Shown: in pieces, positions 37,349 through 46,163 of the stretch
Numbering within the stretch: the first letter of the stretch is position 1
Layout of the letters: every line of letters starts with the position of its first letter
From: Helicobacter didelphidarum
GTDB taxonomy: Bacteria; Campylobacterota; Campylobacteria; Campylobacterales; Helicobacteraceae
DNA length: 64,000 nt
Reading direction: 5' to 3'
Assembly: GCF_003364195.1 (NCBI RefSeq)
Contig: NZ_NXLQ01000001.1
Span: forward strand, 62,001 to 126,000
Notes under the pieces: generated by a model
Databases searched by the model: none
What the model saw: only the letters and a program-made list of their open reading frames with translations
What the model was told of the DNA's origin: nothing
Program-made: the position numbers and the translations under genes

Positions 37349-37561
37349 TTAGAGGCGAGACTCATATCTTCTTAGCATGTAGAGTCGCTTAAGCATTTTC
37401 TTTTTTGCATTAATTTTACGTTTTTTGCGTTGTTCCGTTTGAGATTCAAAAAATCTTCTTGAGCGACATTCAGTTACAATGAGATTTCTATCTGCTTGTT
37501 TCTTAAATCGTCTATATGCTTCATCAAAAGTTTCATTGTCTTTGACTTTAACACCCGGCAT
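37349..37561 (-). CDS. rpsU: Ribosomal protein S21
   Basis: 70 residues beginning [20 protein letters not shown] and ending in a strongly basic tail, the standard epsilonproteobacterial S21. It is part of the 30S subunit near the mRNA-16S pairing site. An open frame extends to 37612, but that longer start is excluded: the extended -10 element at 37593-37601 lies inside the extra codons and would start transcription at about 37586. GGTGGTGG before the ATG at 37561 is a good ribosome site. Confidence 0.95.
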   Translation of the reverse strand: MPGVKVKDNETFDEAYRRFKKQADRNLIVTECRSRRFFESQTEQRKKRKINAKKKMLKRLYMLRRYESRL

Positions 37562-37592
37562 AATACCACCACCTTTCTGAAATAAAATGGAC

Positions 37593-37601
37593 ATTATAAC
37601 A
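37593..37601 (-). promoter_or_regulatory. Extended -10 promoter of rpsU
   Basis: Read on the minus strand: TGTTATAAT, 31 bases upstream of the rpsU ATG. Its position decides the rpsU start codon. Confidence 0.65.
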
Positions 37602-37665
37602 AAAAAATACAAATAAAAGTGCTTTTACATACAATAATATATATTTTTATTTTACTTTAATCTTA

Positions 37666-37674
37666 TGCTACAAT
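37666..37674 (+). promoter_or_regulatory. Extended -10 promoter of kdsB
   Basis: TGCTACAAT, 34 bases before the kdsB ATG; divergent from the rpsU promoter. Confidence 0.55.
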
Positions 37675-37708
37675 TTCTTTACAACAATATGTTTAAAAAG
37701 GAAAAATC

Positions 37709-38419
37709 ATGATAATTATTCCTGCAAGACTTGGTAGCACAAGATTCCCACAGAAAATTTTATGTGATATTGGCGGTATGCCAATGTTTATTAGAAGTGC
37801 AAAAAATGCTCAAGAAATTGATGAAGTCATATTAGCTTTAGATTCTCATGAGACTTGTGAGATTGCCAAACAATATAATATTCAATATGTTATGACAGAC
37901 CCTGCTATATCAAATGGTAGTTTGCGTGTGCTTGAGGCAAGTAAAATATTGGGATTAAAGTCGGATACAACCATTATTAATTTGCAAGCTGATGAACCAT
38001 TCTTGGAGCATTCTGTTATTTTATCATTGCGAGATTCTATGCACGATAATCCCTTTATGGCAACTTGTGCAAAAGAAATTGATTCTGAAAATGCACAAAA
38101 TCCAAATATTGTAAAGGTTGTATTAAACCATAATAGTGAAGCAATTTATTTTTCTCGTTCCTGCATTCCTTTTTATAGAGATAATGCTAATGTAGAACAA
38201 AAATATTTAGGACATCTTGGCTTATATGCATATTCTAAGGAAAGTCTTGAAGAATTGGCAGATTTACCAGAAACAGAACTTGAGAACATAGAAAAACTAG
38301 AACAACTCCGTGCTATTTATTATAATAAGATTATTAAAGTCGTGTGTGTGGAAAGTCACAGTATCGGTATAGATACACCACAGGACTTAGAAGAAGCAAA
38401 AAAAATGTATGGAATCTAA
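37709..38419 (+). CDS. kdsB: CMP-KDO synthetase (3-deoxy-manno-octulosonate cytidylyltransferase)
   Basis: 236 residues. IIPARLGSTRFPQKIL is the nucleotide-binding signature, LQADEPFL binds the metal and CTP phosphates, and GIDTPQDLEEAKK ends the family fold. It activates KDO as CMP-KDO for attachment to lipid A. AAAAAGGAAAAATC before the ATG and the promoter at 37666 support the start. It converges on the leftward LPS export permease gene at 38540, a second LPS gene. Confidence 0.96.
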   Translation: MIIIPARLGSTRFPQKILCDIGGMPMFIRSAKNAQEIDEVILALDSHETCEIAKQYNIQYVMTDPAISNGSLRVLEASKILGLKSDTTIINLQADEPFLEHSVILSLRDSMHDNPFMATCAKEIDSENAQNPNIVKVVLNHNSEAIYFSRSCIPFYRDNANVEQKYLGHLGLYAYSKESLEELADLPETELENIEKLEQLRAIYYNKIIKVVCVESHSIGIDTPQDLEEAKKMYGI

Positions 38420-38539
38420 AGCGAAAATCGGGAGAGTATTTTTCATAGACTCTTTCAAGGTTCTAATATTTTTTTAGAATACCATAAGAAAAAATTAATT
38501 TTATAATTTTTATAATATAAATTAAATATTTCATAAATT

Positions 38540-39616
38540 TTAGATTCTATTCAGTTTCCAGTAATATCTACAACTTACAACAAATAAGATAAAAAGAGGT
38601 AATAACATACTAATTTCTGGAATAAAAATAGCATTTGCATTCAATTTTCCAAGTGAAAAAAATATACCCCAAATCATAAGAGAGAGTACACTAAAACCAA
38701 TTCCAAGTATTGCGAGATTCTCATATCTAGCAAGAGGTGGGGCATAATACGCAATAATCACAGCTATCATTGAGATAAAAAAGGGTATAATGCCTAGTGA
38801 ATATAAAATACCTCGAGTGCGTTTTGTATCAGCATGTTCTTGTAAAAGAATATTTAATGAATATATTGCATCGATTAAAGAAACAGATGGTTTGTTCTTA
38901 TAAAAAGTATCAAGAATTTTTGGACGAAAACCCTTGAGAATTTGAATTCTTTCATGTTGTGTTGTTGTCATTGTTGTTTGTCCTAATTCATAAGATGATG
39001 GAAAAGTGGAGATTCTCGGTTCTATTAAATGCCATTCATTCTGTGCAAAAAAACCTTCATTTGCACGTGTAATACTAATTAATTGTCTTTTTCCATTTGA
39101 TAAAGAACGCGTTTGATATACTTTGATATTTTCAGCTTTTTGTAAGAGTGGATAAATTCTTTGAAAATAAATATAGTCCTCACCGTAACGAATAAATAAA
39201 TCTTTGGAAATTGCACTACCTTCATTTTTTTGGATAATATTATCTACATTTTCTTGAGCATAGGCGAAATTTGTTGCATTCAATCCAATATAACAAGAAA
39301 TAATGATGTTTATTAATATAAATGGTGGGAAGAGTATCTTTTTTTTTGAATATCCAAGCGATAAGAGGGCGATATATTGATTACTTTTAATGAGTGTAAT
39401 ATAAAATACAATTAATCCTAAAAGAAGAGAAAGAGGTAAAACATAATTAAAAGCATACATGGCATTAAACGCTAAAAAACGCACAGCAGTATTCGCAGAA
39501 CTTGAGAGTAAATCAAAATATTGCAAACTATCAACAGCAAGAAAAAAAAATTCTAGCCCTAACAATATTATTATGGTTGGCTTTAAAAAACGGACTGCGA
39601 TAAACCAAAAAAACAT
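38540..39616 (-). CDS. lptG: LPS export permease of the LptF/LptG (YjgP/YjgQ) family
   Basis: 358 residues: an N-terminal cluster of three membrane segments, a periplasmic beta-jellyroll (roughly 125-255), and three more membrane segments at the end. This is the YjgP/YjgQ layout. With LptB and the partner permease it pulls LPS from the inner membrane onto LptC and LptA, whose genes are at 52719-53794. RFLKPTIIILLGLEFFFLAVD and SNQYIALLSLGYSKKKIL (coupling-helix region) are typical; I call it LptG rather than LptF with moderate confidence. Two nine-base homopolymers lie in the gene (39339-39347 and 39542-39550), possible slippage sites. AAAAGGAATTGC precedes the ATG. Confidence 0.85.
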   Translation of the reverse strand: MFFWFIAVRFLKPTIIILLGLEFFFLAVDSLQYFDLLSSSANTAVRFLAFNAMYAFNYVLPLSLLLGLIVFYITLIKSNQYIALLSLGYSKKKILFPPFILINIIISCYIGLNATNFAYAQENVDNIIQKNEGSAISKDLFIRYGEDYIYFQRIYPLLQKAENIKVYQTRSLSNGKRQLISITRANEGFFAQNEWHLIEPRISTFPSSYELGQTTMTTTQHERIQILKGFRPKILDTFYKNKPSVSLIDAIYSLNILLQEHADTKRTRGILYSLGIIPFFISMIAVIIAYYAPPLARYENLAILGIGFSVLSLMIWGIFFSLGKLNANAIFIPEISMLLPLFILFVVSCRYYWKLNRI

Positions 39617-39643
39617 GCAATTCCTTTTCTAAGTTTATGGCGT

Positions 39644-39652
39644 ATTGTATCA
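39644..39652 (-). promoter_or_regulatory. Extended -10 promoter of lptG
   Basis: Read on the minus strand: TGATACAAT, 28 bases before the ATG at 39616. Confidence 0.5.
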
Positions 39653-39851
39653 AAATCTTTTAAAGGAAGTTTATTAATGAACACCTTAAAAGAAATTTAT
39701 TGACAATATTTGGTGGAAAGATTAATTTTATGGTTTTAATGCAGTGAAGATCATAAGTAATCTAGCTATTAACTCAATCAATAATTTTACTTGAAATAAC
39801 TTCTTAAGATTTTAAAGAATAAAATGAGATGAATGATTTACCTAAAAAGTA

Positions 39852-39892
39852 TAGAATCTTTTTAGAATGAAATTCAGTATATAAAGATTCTA
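39852..39892. repeat. Inverted repeat with 10-base perfect arms
   Basis: TAGAATCTTT (39852-39861) and AAAGATTCTA (39883-39892) face each other across 21 bases. Each arm contains an AGAWTCT heptamer. It is about 100 bases upstream of the outer-membrane protein gene and could be a hairpin or a paired binding site. Confidence 0.6.
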
Positions 39893-39990
39893 AAAATGTA
39901 TGGAAGAATTTTGAATCAAATCAATAGTTATAATCTAAAAATTATGAAATTATAATCAAGATTCTGACTCTCGCAAGGATAAAAAACAGA

Positions 39991-40614
39991 ATGTTGATGG
40001 TATATAAAAAATATAAAATTGCACTTATTTTTTTACTATTCTACACGCATCAATATGCTATTGCACAAAATTATGGTGGTAATTATGATTGGCGTATGAT
40101 CGGTGGAGGACCACTGCAGCTTGTGTCTTTTCATGTGGGTTCATCAACGAGTATTACGCATAATGGAGACACAGGTTATAGTTTGGGTGTGAGTGTGGGG
40201 TGGAATTATTTTTCTGCATTTTATGGTGTATTTGATAATATAGAGCATGTGTTTGATATGGGTATGCGTGTGAAATATAACTTTAATCATAATGTTATAA
40301 AAAGTCATTTGGTTGGTGCAGAACTTTATTTGCATTTCCCATATAGCACGACAAATATTTTTGCAAAATTTCCACAACCATTTTCACTTATTCTTGGTGG
40401 AGGAGGAATCTTTGTTTATCCTGATTCTAAAGCAAGTAGAGCGGATATTCATGGGTATTATGTAGAAACAGGAATTGGAATTGCAAAATTTTTTATTGTA
40501 AATGTCAATCTTCTGTATCGTTGGAGCTTTTTCCCTTCTGGTGTTAGTCAAGGGAATGCAATAGGATTGCAACCAATAGAGCAAAGCTTTCACGTAGAAT
40601 TTGCGATTTTTTAA
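39991..40614 (+). CDS. Putative outer-membrane beta-barrel protein
   Basis: 207 residues. A signal peptide (YKKYKIALIFLLFYTHQYAIA) probably ends before QNYGGNYDW. The mature chain alternates polar and hydrophobic residues in short strands with Gly/Tyr/Phe enrichment (GYSLGVSVGWNYFSAFYGVF) and ends in phenylalanine, as outer-membrane barrels usually do. A 180-residue barrel would have eight or so strands. I do not recognise a specific family such as Hop or Hof. It is monocistronic, with two possible -10 boxes close upstream. Confidence 0.6.
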   Translation: MLMVYKKYKIALIFLLFYTHQYAIAQNYGGNYDWRMIGGGPLQLVSFHVGSSTSITHNGDTGYSLGVSVGWNYFSAFYGVFDNIEHVFDMGMRVKYNFNHNVIKSHLVGAELYLHFPYSTTNIFAKFPQPFSLILGGGGIFVYPDSKASRADIHGYYVETGIGIAKFFIVNVNLLYRWSFFPSGVSQGNAIGLQPIEQSFHVEFAIF

Positions 40615-40651
40615 TAGAGCAACACAGAAATAGATAAAATTAGAGAATCTG

Positions 40652-40660
40652 TGCTATAAT
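40652..40660 (+). promoter_or_regulatory. Extended -10 promoter upstream of fliP
   Basis: TGCTATAAT, 142 bases ahead of the fliP start. It is the best promoter candidate in the gap, implying a longish leader. Confidence 0.45.
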
Positions 40661-40802
40661 TCTAAGCTTAAACATATTAAAATAATTAAAATTTATGATC
40701 AAAAGAATTGATAAAAACAAGAATAGTCTAAAATACTTTTTACCTCTGTAAAACTTTTTGTAAATTTAATTATAAGATTCTATTTTTGATTGAAGGCTAT
40801 AT

Positions 40803-41636
40803 GTGAGAAACAAAAATAAAATATTATGCAATATTGCATTCTTGTTCTATATGTTTTTGATATGTCTCAATCCAGTATTTGCTGCACCAAATGACAATGT
40901 CTCAAAGATTAATGGTGTGCCAATTCCAACTGTGGATTTAAGCATTAATCCACCAAGTACACCTACACAACTTGTAACTACGCTTAATATCGTTATCCTG
41001 CTGACTTTACTTGTCTTAGCGCCATCACTCCTTTTAATGATGACAAGTTTTACAAGGATTTTAATTGTATTGGGTTTTTTACGCACAGCACTTGGCACAC
41101 AGCAATCGCCGCCAACACAAGTTTTGGTAAGTTTTGCATTAATCCTTACCTTTTTTATTATGGAACCTGTTGTAAAAGATGCATATAATGTTGGGATAAA
41201 ACCTTATATGGCAGAAGAAATCGGCTATGAACAAGCATTTGAAGATACAATTCGTCCTTTTAAAAAATTTATGATAACCAATACGCGTCATAGTGATATT
41301 GCACTTTTTTATAAAATACGCAATGAGAATCCTCCCCAAATGAATAATATTAATACCGATGAAGATTTCGCAAAACTGATTGATCAAGTTTCATTAAGTA
41401 TTATTGTCCCCTCATTTATGATTAGTGAGTTGAAAACAGCATTTCAAATTGGTTTCTTGCTCTATTTGCCATTTTTAGTTATTGATATGGTGATTGCGTC
41501 TGTGCTTATGTCTATGGGTATGATGATGTTACCTCCAGTTATGATTTCTTTACCATTTAAGATTCTTATATTTGTACTCGTTGATGGCTTTAATCTGCTA
41601 ACATGGAATCTTGTTCGTGCATTTAATTACAGCTAA
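40803..41636 (+). CDS. fliP: Flagellar type III export protein FliP
   Basis: 277 residues. A cleavable signal peptide (NIAFLFYMFLICLNPVFA) is followed by membrane segments and the family signatures MMTSFTRILIVLGFLRTALG and LLYLPFLVIDMVIASVLMSM, ending in the MMLPPVMISLPFKILIFVL helix. FliP forms the export-gate pore with FliQ and FliR. It starts at GTG 40803, with GAAGG six bases upstream; the ATG alternatives are far inside the signal peptide. No other flagellar gene is adjacent, as is usual for Helicobacter, whose flagellar genes are scattered. Confidence 0.97.
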   Translation: MRNKNKILCNIAFLFYMFLICLNPVFAAPNDNVSKINGVPIPTVDLSINPPSTPTQLVTTLNIVILLTLLVLAPSLLLMMTSFTRILIVLGFLRTALGTQQSPPTQVLVSFALILTFFIMEPVVKDAYNVGIKPYMAEEIGYEQAFEDTIRPFKKFMITNTRHSDIALFYKIRNENPPQMNNINTDEDFAKLIDQVSLSIIVPSFMISELKTAFQIGFLLYLPFLVIDMVIASVLMSMGMMMLPPVMISLPFKILIFVLVDGFNLLTWNLVRAFNYS

Positions 41637-41673
41637 GATTTATCATAAGAAAATATAAGGGATAAAAGAGTAT

Positions 41674-42921
41674 ATGCAAAATACTACAAAAAAGCTTAAA
41701 AAAGCGATTGTCTTAGGTGGTGGTGGGTCAAAAGGTTCGTATCAAATTGGAGCGTGGAAAGCTTTAAGAGAATTACAAATAGACTATGATATTGTTACAG
41801 GCACAAGCATAGGTTCTTTCAATGGTGTACTTATGGTGCAAGATGATTTTGAACGTGCACTTGATTTGTGGATGGGGATTGACATTGACAAGGTTATTAT
41901 CAATGGTCTCAATCTTCGCACAGATTTTAATTACTATCGAGATCATAGTGATAAGCTCTTACCTTTTTTAAAAAGCTACGCAGACAATAAAGGTATGGAT
42001 ATTACCCCATTGAAACGACTGCTTTCTGAATATATCCATGAAGATAAATTCTTCAAATCCCATATCAATTATGGACTTGTAAGTGTAAAATTTCCATCTA
42101 TGAAACCATGTCAAAAAGCTAAAGATACTATTCAACACGATTCTCTAAAAGATTGGATACTTGCTTCATGCTCGTGTTTTCCTGCATTTCCTATATATAA
42201 AATTGGAGATGATGGGTATATTGATGGTGGCTATTATGACAATTTACCAATTAATTTTGCATTTATGCTTGGTGCGGAACAAATTATCGCAATTGCACTG
42301 AATCCAAACCCTCATGAATATAGTAATCACCCGCTTGTGCGTTGTATACAGCCAAAAGAGAGTTTGGGTAGTATGCTTGATTTTGATAATGCGACAATTA
42401 GCGAAAACATTACATTGGGATATTTGGATACAATGAAATCTTTTGGTAAGATTCGAGGAAATAATTTTAGCTTTTATGATCTGGATATGAAACAATACAA
42501 TGATGCCTTTATTCGCACATTATCTAAAATTCTTCATGATGAAGCAACAACGCATTATGAAGCAAGTAGTTTTGAGTTATTGCAGAAAATTGTAAATATT
42601 TCAAATAATACACCCATTCATAATAGAATTTTAGAACTCCTTACATCTTCTTTAAAATTACCAGATGGTTTTATAAATACACTATCGCTTCTCCCTCGTA
42701 CAACATACTTGGAAAATTTTGTTCTCGCATTAATAGAATCTCAAATGTATTATTTCGAATTTGATGTATTACAAATTCATACAATACCAAATGTGCTTCA
42801 AGATATTTGGCAAAAATCTAGAGATTTCTTACATAATCAAAACATCACATCATTAAGTAACGATATAACAGATAGGGAATTTTTGTCAGTTATTCTTTGT
42901 TATTTTATGGAATCTCTTTAG
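41674..42921 (+). CDS. Patatin-like phospholipase
   Basis: 415 residues. The oxyanion loop GGGGSKGSYQIGAW, nucleophile Ser45 in GTSIGS, and the catalytic Asp in DGGYYDN are the patatin motifs. Such enzymes hydrolyse acyl esters of phospholipids; some are secreted toxins, but no signal peptide is present, so a cytoplasmic or membrane-associated role is likelier. The C-terminal 150 residues are helical and unrecognised. It is 37 bases after fliP and could be co-transcribed with it; a functional link is not apparent. Confidence 0.88.
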   Translation: MQNTTKKLKKAIVLGGGGSKGSYQIGAWKALRELQIDYDIVTGTSIGSFNGVLMVQDDFERALDLWMGIDIDKVIINGLNLRTDFNYYRDHSDKLLPFLKSYADNKGMDITPLKRLLSEYIHEDKFFKSHINYGLVSVKFPSMKPCQKAKDTIQHDSLKDWILASCSCFPAFPIYKIGDDGYIDGGYYDNLPINFAFMLGAEQIIAIALNPNPHEYSNHPLVRCIQPKESLGSMLDFDNATISENITLGYLDTMKSFGKIRGNNFSFYDLDMKQYNDAFIRTLSKILHDEATTHYEASSFELLQKIVNISNNTPIHNRILELLTSSLKLPDGFINTLSLLPRTTYLENFVLALIESQMYYFEFDVLQIHTIPNVLQDIWQKSRDFLHNQNITSLSNDITDREFLSVILCYFMESL

Positions 42922-43426
42922 ACAATAATTCTTTTTTTAAAATTCTCAGTAGTATTATGTTCTTTGAAGTGTAGGTATTGTAAGATATAAAACTATATGC
43001 AAATATTTTATAAAAAGGTGATATGAATTAAAAGTAATAAAAGATTTTGTTGTAAGAATGTCATATTTTAAATAAAATATTGCTGAAATAGTGAAGTTAA
43101 AAAGGGTAGGGTTACATGTAAAATTATTACTTACTCAAGAGCATAAAGTGTTTGAAAACTTGTAGACATTAGCAAGGTTTTTTATATCTGAATATATAAA
43201 AGATTTCAAAAAATAGAAGAAATTTTTTATAGAAAGTTTGTTATAACGGGAATTGTTAGAGTAAGATTCTAACTTACTTAATATCCATAATAAAACCTCA
43301 TAGAGGATTCCTTTATACTTTATTCATGAGATAAGTTCAGTTGATAATTTTTTGGTAGCGTAAAACCCACAACTTGTATATCAATATTGTAATACTGATA
43401 TATTATAGGATTTATTTTTTATTAAT
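42922..43426. other. Convergent intergenic region
   Basis: About 505 bases between the patatin gene and the leftward SIMPL-like gene, with no supported ORF. Two small dyads are visible: AGTAAG/CTTACT around 43260-43280 and TATATCA/TGATATA at 43378-43403; the second is just past the SIMPL-like stop and may act in 3' end formation. Confidence 0.4.
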
Positions 43427-44215
43427 TTATTCACATGATATTTCCACATTAGCATCAATTCTAACTTCTTGTTCTTCTGGAACAGGCAACTTTACATCAA
43501 TTCTTGTATCGCTATCTGCAACAACACTTTTTGCGTTTAATACCATTGACATTGGGAAATGAACATAGGGAAAATCAATTTTTGAAATTTTACATGTTGT
43601 GGAAAGATTCTTAGCATAATATTGGCTCATATCTTTTGCTTGTTGGATAATAGAATCTTTTAATTCCCCTGTATATTTTGCCCTTTCCTTTTCTGGAACA
43701 AAGCTTTCTAGTGGTGGGACAGAAACTGCTAAAAGATCATTTGCTTGGGTAGCTACAATAACCTTATTGAGAAAAGTAATATATGTGTCTTTTTGCGATT
43801 CATTAAACTCGCATCTAGCCTGTATAATGGCATTATATCCCTGTTTTGTTTTACCATTGTTTTCCCAATATTCTTCTGGTCCTATTGAGTTTTCTCCACC
43901 ACTACAAATGCTTGAATTTTCTTTAATAAGAGCAATGATAGTATTAAATGTGGTCATAATTTGTTGTCGCTCAACTTCATTTATTGTCGTTAAAAGTCGA
44001 AGTTTCATATTTCCCCTAATCGCTATTCTTACACGAAATGATGTGGGAGTTACCATTTTATTTACTTTTATCTGTTGAGATATTTTAAGCGAATCCTTAT
44101 TCCCACTATGTAGAGAAACTGGCATTTTTTTTACCACAAAAATATCAAATAAAATACCACCAACAAATAATGCCAATAGAACCACTGCTATCGAAATGCT
44201 TTTTACCCAAAACAT
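43427..44215 (-). CDS. Membrane-anchored SIMPL/DUF541-like protein
   Basis: 262 residues: one N-terminal membrane anchor (ISIAVVLLALFVGGILFDIF) and a periplasmic domain. The pattern SFRVRIAIRG for the first strand, a helix around NEVERQQIMTTFNTIIALI, and a late helix ELKDSIIQQAKDMSQYYAKN followed by strand KISKIDFPY resemble the SIMPL (DUF541) fold, whose function is generally unknown. Four cysteines are in the periplasmic part (CSGGE, ARCEF, TTCKI and the penultimate residue), which may form disulfides. AAGGAAG precedes the ATG. The family call is tentative. Confidence 0.5.
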   Translation of the reverse strand: MFWVKSISIAVVLLALFVGGILFDIFVVKKMPVSLHSGNKDSLKISQQIKVNKMVTPTSFRVRIAIRGNMKLRLLTTINEVERQQIMTTFNTIIALIKENSSICSGGENSIGPEEYWENNGKTKQGYNAIIQARCEFNESQKDTYITFLNKVIVATQANDLLAVSVPPLESFVPEKERAKYTGELKDSIIQQAKDMSQYYAKNLSTTCKISKIDFPYVHFPMSMVLNAKSVVADSDTRIDVKLPVPEEQEVRIDANVEISCE

Positions 44216-44635
44216 TACAAACTTCCTTAATTATCAAGTATGGAATAGATTCTATCATAAGAAAGTAAAAGAGATTATATTTTTTCAGTATTTTTTGATA
44301 ATACCAAAATATTGCTATAACCATACAAGTTCTCTATAAATATCATTACACTCATTTACAAATCGAATGTAGTATAGAATTTTTTAAAACAATTTTCTAA
44401 GAATTATACAAGAGGTATTTGTAAAAATTATTTTATATAATTGCACGAAAGATTTAATTAATATATGTTTATTGTGGTGAAACTTGATTGAGCGGAAATC
44501 ACAATATTATATCCAAATATCAAGCCATAAAAGTTATATATCAATCGTAAAATTGGTTGTTTTAAGAATAAAAGTAAAATTTTATATTTATTTAAGGTAT
44601 TATAATGTATAATACTCGTTTTATAATTTTGGTAT
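44216..44635. other. Intergenic region before the tRNA cluster
   Basis: About 420 bases of AT-rich DNA with no gene that I can support. The right end carries several overlapping TATAAT boxes (44601, 44608, 44622) that serve tRNA-Leu. Confidence 0.4.
44608..44613 (+). promoter_or_regulatory. -10 element for tRNA-Leu(UAG)
   Basis: TATAAT 22 bases before the tRNA 5' end, the best spaced of three copies in this stretch. Confidence 0.5.
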
Positions 44636-44720
44636 GCGGAAGTGGCGAAACTGGCAGACGCACTAGACTTAGGATCTAGCACCGCAAGGTATGGAGGTTC
44701 AAGTCCTCTCTTCCGCACCA
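44636..44720 (+). tRNA. tRNA-Leu (anticodon UAG)
   Basis: Acceptor GCGGAAG pairs with CTTCCGC, followed by A and encoded CCA. The anticodon stem CTAGA/TCTAG encloses loop CTTAGGA, giving anticodon UAG for CUA codons. A long class II variable arm is present, as expected for leucine. Coordinates include CCA. Confidence 0.97.
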
Positions 44721-44751
44721 TGAATTTATGTTTGTGTTTTTTTAAATTTTA

Positions 44752-44760
44752 TGCTATAAT
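44752..44760 (+). promoter_or_regulatory. Extended -10 promoter of tRNA-Gly
   Basis: TGCTATAAT, 16 bases before the tRNA 5' end, indicating a transcription unit separate from the preceding tRNA. Confidence 0.6.
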
Positions 44761-44776
44761 TGCAAATCCTAAAAGT

Positions 44777-44851
44777 GCGGGAATAGCTCAGTGGTAGAGC
44801 ACAACCTTGCCAAGGTTGGGGCCGCGGGTTCGATCCCCGTTTCCCGCTCCA
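44777..44851 (+). tRNA. tRNA-Gly (anticodon GCC)
   Basis: Acceptor GCGGGAA/TTCCCGC, anticodon stem CAACC/GGTTG around TTGCCAA (anticodon GCC), T-arm GGTTCGATC and encoded CCA. Reads GGC and GGU codons. Confidence 0.97.
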
Positions 44852-45052
44852 TATGATTTTTTAGAGACTATCGATTATAAATAGTCAAAAATATCTATTC
44901 GGTGTTATCTGTTGACATAATTAACTTAATATAAGTATAACTTATATGAAAGTATTTTTTATTGGTTGTATAGGTCTAAAAGATAAATTTGCTTTTTTGT
45001 TATAAATGAAACAACTATTTTTTAGCTTAATAGCTAATATTGCACTAGATCT

Positions 45053-45140
45053 GCCCAGGTGGTGGAATTGGTAGACACAAGGGACTTAAAATCCCTCGGA
45101 TTTTTTTTCCGTGCCGGTTCAAGTCCGGCTTTGGGCACCA
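45053..45140 (+). tRNA. tRNA-Leu (anticodon UAA)
   Basis: Acceptor GCCCAGG pairs with TTTGGGC (two G-U pairs), the anticodon stem AGGGA/TCCCT encloses CTTAAAA (anticodon UAA), and CCA is encoded. The class II variable arm is CGGA, a run of eight T including the start of the closing strand, and CCG, so the arm's loop is almost pure T, which is unusual. Confidence 0.96.
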
Positions 45141-45173
45141 TTACCTTATAAAACAATATGTTATTTGTATTAT

Positions 45174-45248
45174 GGCGACATAGCCAAGCGGTAAGGCACG
45201 AGCCTGCAAAGCTCTGATTCCTCGGTTCGATTCCGAGTGTCGCCTCCA
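45174..45248 (+). tRNA. tRNA-Cys (anticodon GCA)
   Basis: Acceptor GGCGACA/TGTCGCC, anticodon loop CTGCAAA (anticodon GCA), T-arm CTCGGTTCGATTCCGAG and encoded CCA. Confidence 0.97.
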
Positions 45249-45277
45249 TAGCAGTAACCCAATTTAATTGTTATAAT

Positions 45278-45364
45278 CGAGAGATGGCTGAGTGGTCGAA
45301 AGCGGCGGTCTTGAAAACCGTTGAGGCAAAACCTCCGGGGGTTCGAATCCCTCTCTCTCGGCCA
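45278..45364 (+). tRNA. tRNA-Ser (anticodon UGA)
   Basis: Acceptor CGAGAGA/TCTCTCG, discriminator G and encoded CCA. The anticodon loop CTTGAAA gives UGA for UCA codons; the long variable arm confirms class II. TATAAT directly abuts the 5' end, too close to be its promoter, so it is probably co-transcribed with the tRNAs before it. Confidence 0.97.
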
Positions 45365-45380
45365 TTTTATAGTATAAAAT
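45364..45380 (+). terminator. AT-only hairpin after the tRNA cluster
   Basis: ATTTTATA and TATAAAAT are perfect arms around one G, starting at the last base of tRNA-Ser. It may mark the end of the tRNA transcript, but without GC pairs or a T-run it is weak. Confidence 0.3.
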
Positions 45381-45557
45381 TATCTTCTTATAATTTTCTA
45401 TTTATCTCCAACATTCACTTCTTTAGTTTTTAGAATATTTTGTAATTTTTTTTGATAGTTTTTAATTTTTATTTAGAATAAAACAATAAAGAAGTGCATC
45501 TTTTAAGATTATATAAGAATCAAATTTATTCCTAAGGATATTTTTAGTCAAATTATA

Positions 45558-45902
45558 CTAATGAAAAAGTAGCATAAGATTCTGAAAATTACAGATTAAT
45601 AAATAAATAAGTGTCCCACCAATAATGCTTAATAAGATGTTTTTAGATAAAATATGTATAGATAGCACGATTATAATGCCAACAACACCAATTATACCAT
45701 TGCTAAAATTTTCATCAGGATTTATTAAACTACTAATAATATCCTTGCACGAATAAATCAATACCATTGCAATAAGACTAGGTGGTAGCATAATCCCAAG
45801 CCATATAATAAAATTGGGAATGCGATTTGAAAATATAAAAAATGGTAAAAATCTTGTTAACGCTGTAATGGTGGCAATGAGAAGAATAGTTATATATATC
45901 AT
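45558..45902 (-). CDS. azlD: Branched-chain amino acid exporter subunit AzlD
   Basis: 114 residues, four hydrophobic segments, with TALTRFLPFFIF near the N-terminus and IMLPPSLIAMVLIYSCKD in the middle, both characteristic of AzlD. AzlD is the small partner of AzlC in exporters of branched-chain amino acids. No azlC lies on either side, so the larger subunit must be elsewhere or lost. The gene is the last in a leftward series that includes ilvE, a branched-chain aminotransferase, but 260 bases of spacer separate it from the next gene. GAAAGAAAGACT precedes the ATG. Confidence 0.8.
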   Translation of the reverse strand: MIYITILLIATITALTRFLPFFIFSNRIPNFIIWLGIMLPPSLIAMVLIYSCKDIISSLINPDENFSNGIIGVVGIIIVLSIHILSKNILLSIIGGTLIYLLICNFQNLMLLFH

Positions 45903-46163
45903 AGTCTTTCTTTCATCAATAATTTATATTAAAGAATAATTATTTCTTAATATCAATTATATCTTGTTAATATATGTTATATTTCCATATTATTTATTTT
46001 CTGGAAATTTTACATATTATATCATATCTTTTCACAATATTTATATCAAATCAATATTCAATAATTTTTTACTTTAAGCTAAATTTTAAGAATTAGTATT
46101 GATAAATTACTTTTATATATTTTCTATAAAGTTACAGGATTATTAAATAAAACCAAATCCTTT

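Larger units (their letters stand above)
39617..39990. other. Divergent promoter region with inverted repeat
   Basis: About 374 bases between leftward lptG and the rightward outer-membrane protein gene. It contains the lptG promoter (39644-39652), an inverted repeat (39852-39892) and TATAAT boxes at 39929-39934 and 39951-39956 that could drive the rightward gene. No gene is visible. Confidence 0.45.

Noticed and set aside
44458-44721. Minus-strand open frame across tRNA-Leu(UAG)
   Set aside because: It is the reverse of a tRNA gene; such RKRGLEPPYLAV-type products are a common annotation artefact.
45034-45249. Minus-strand open frame across tRNA-Leu(UAA) and tRNA-Cys
   Set aside because: Antisense to two clear tRNA genes, with the same artefactual composition.
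45272-45277. TATAAT as a promoter for tRNA-Ser
   Set aside because: It abuts the mature tRNA 5' end, so transcription would start inside the tRNA.
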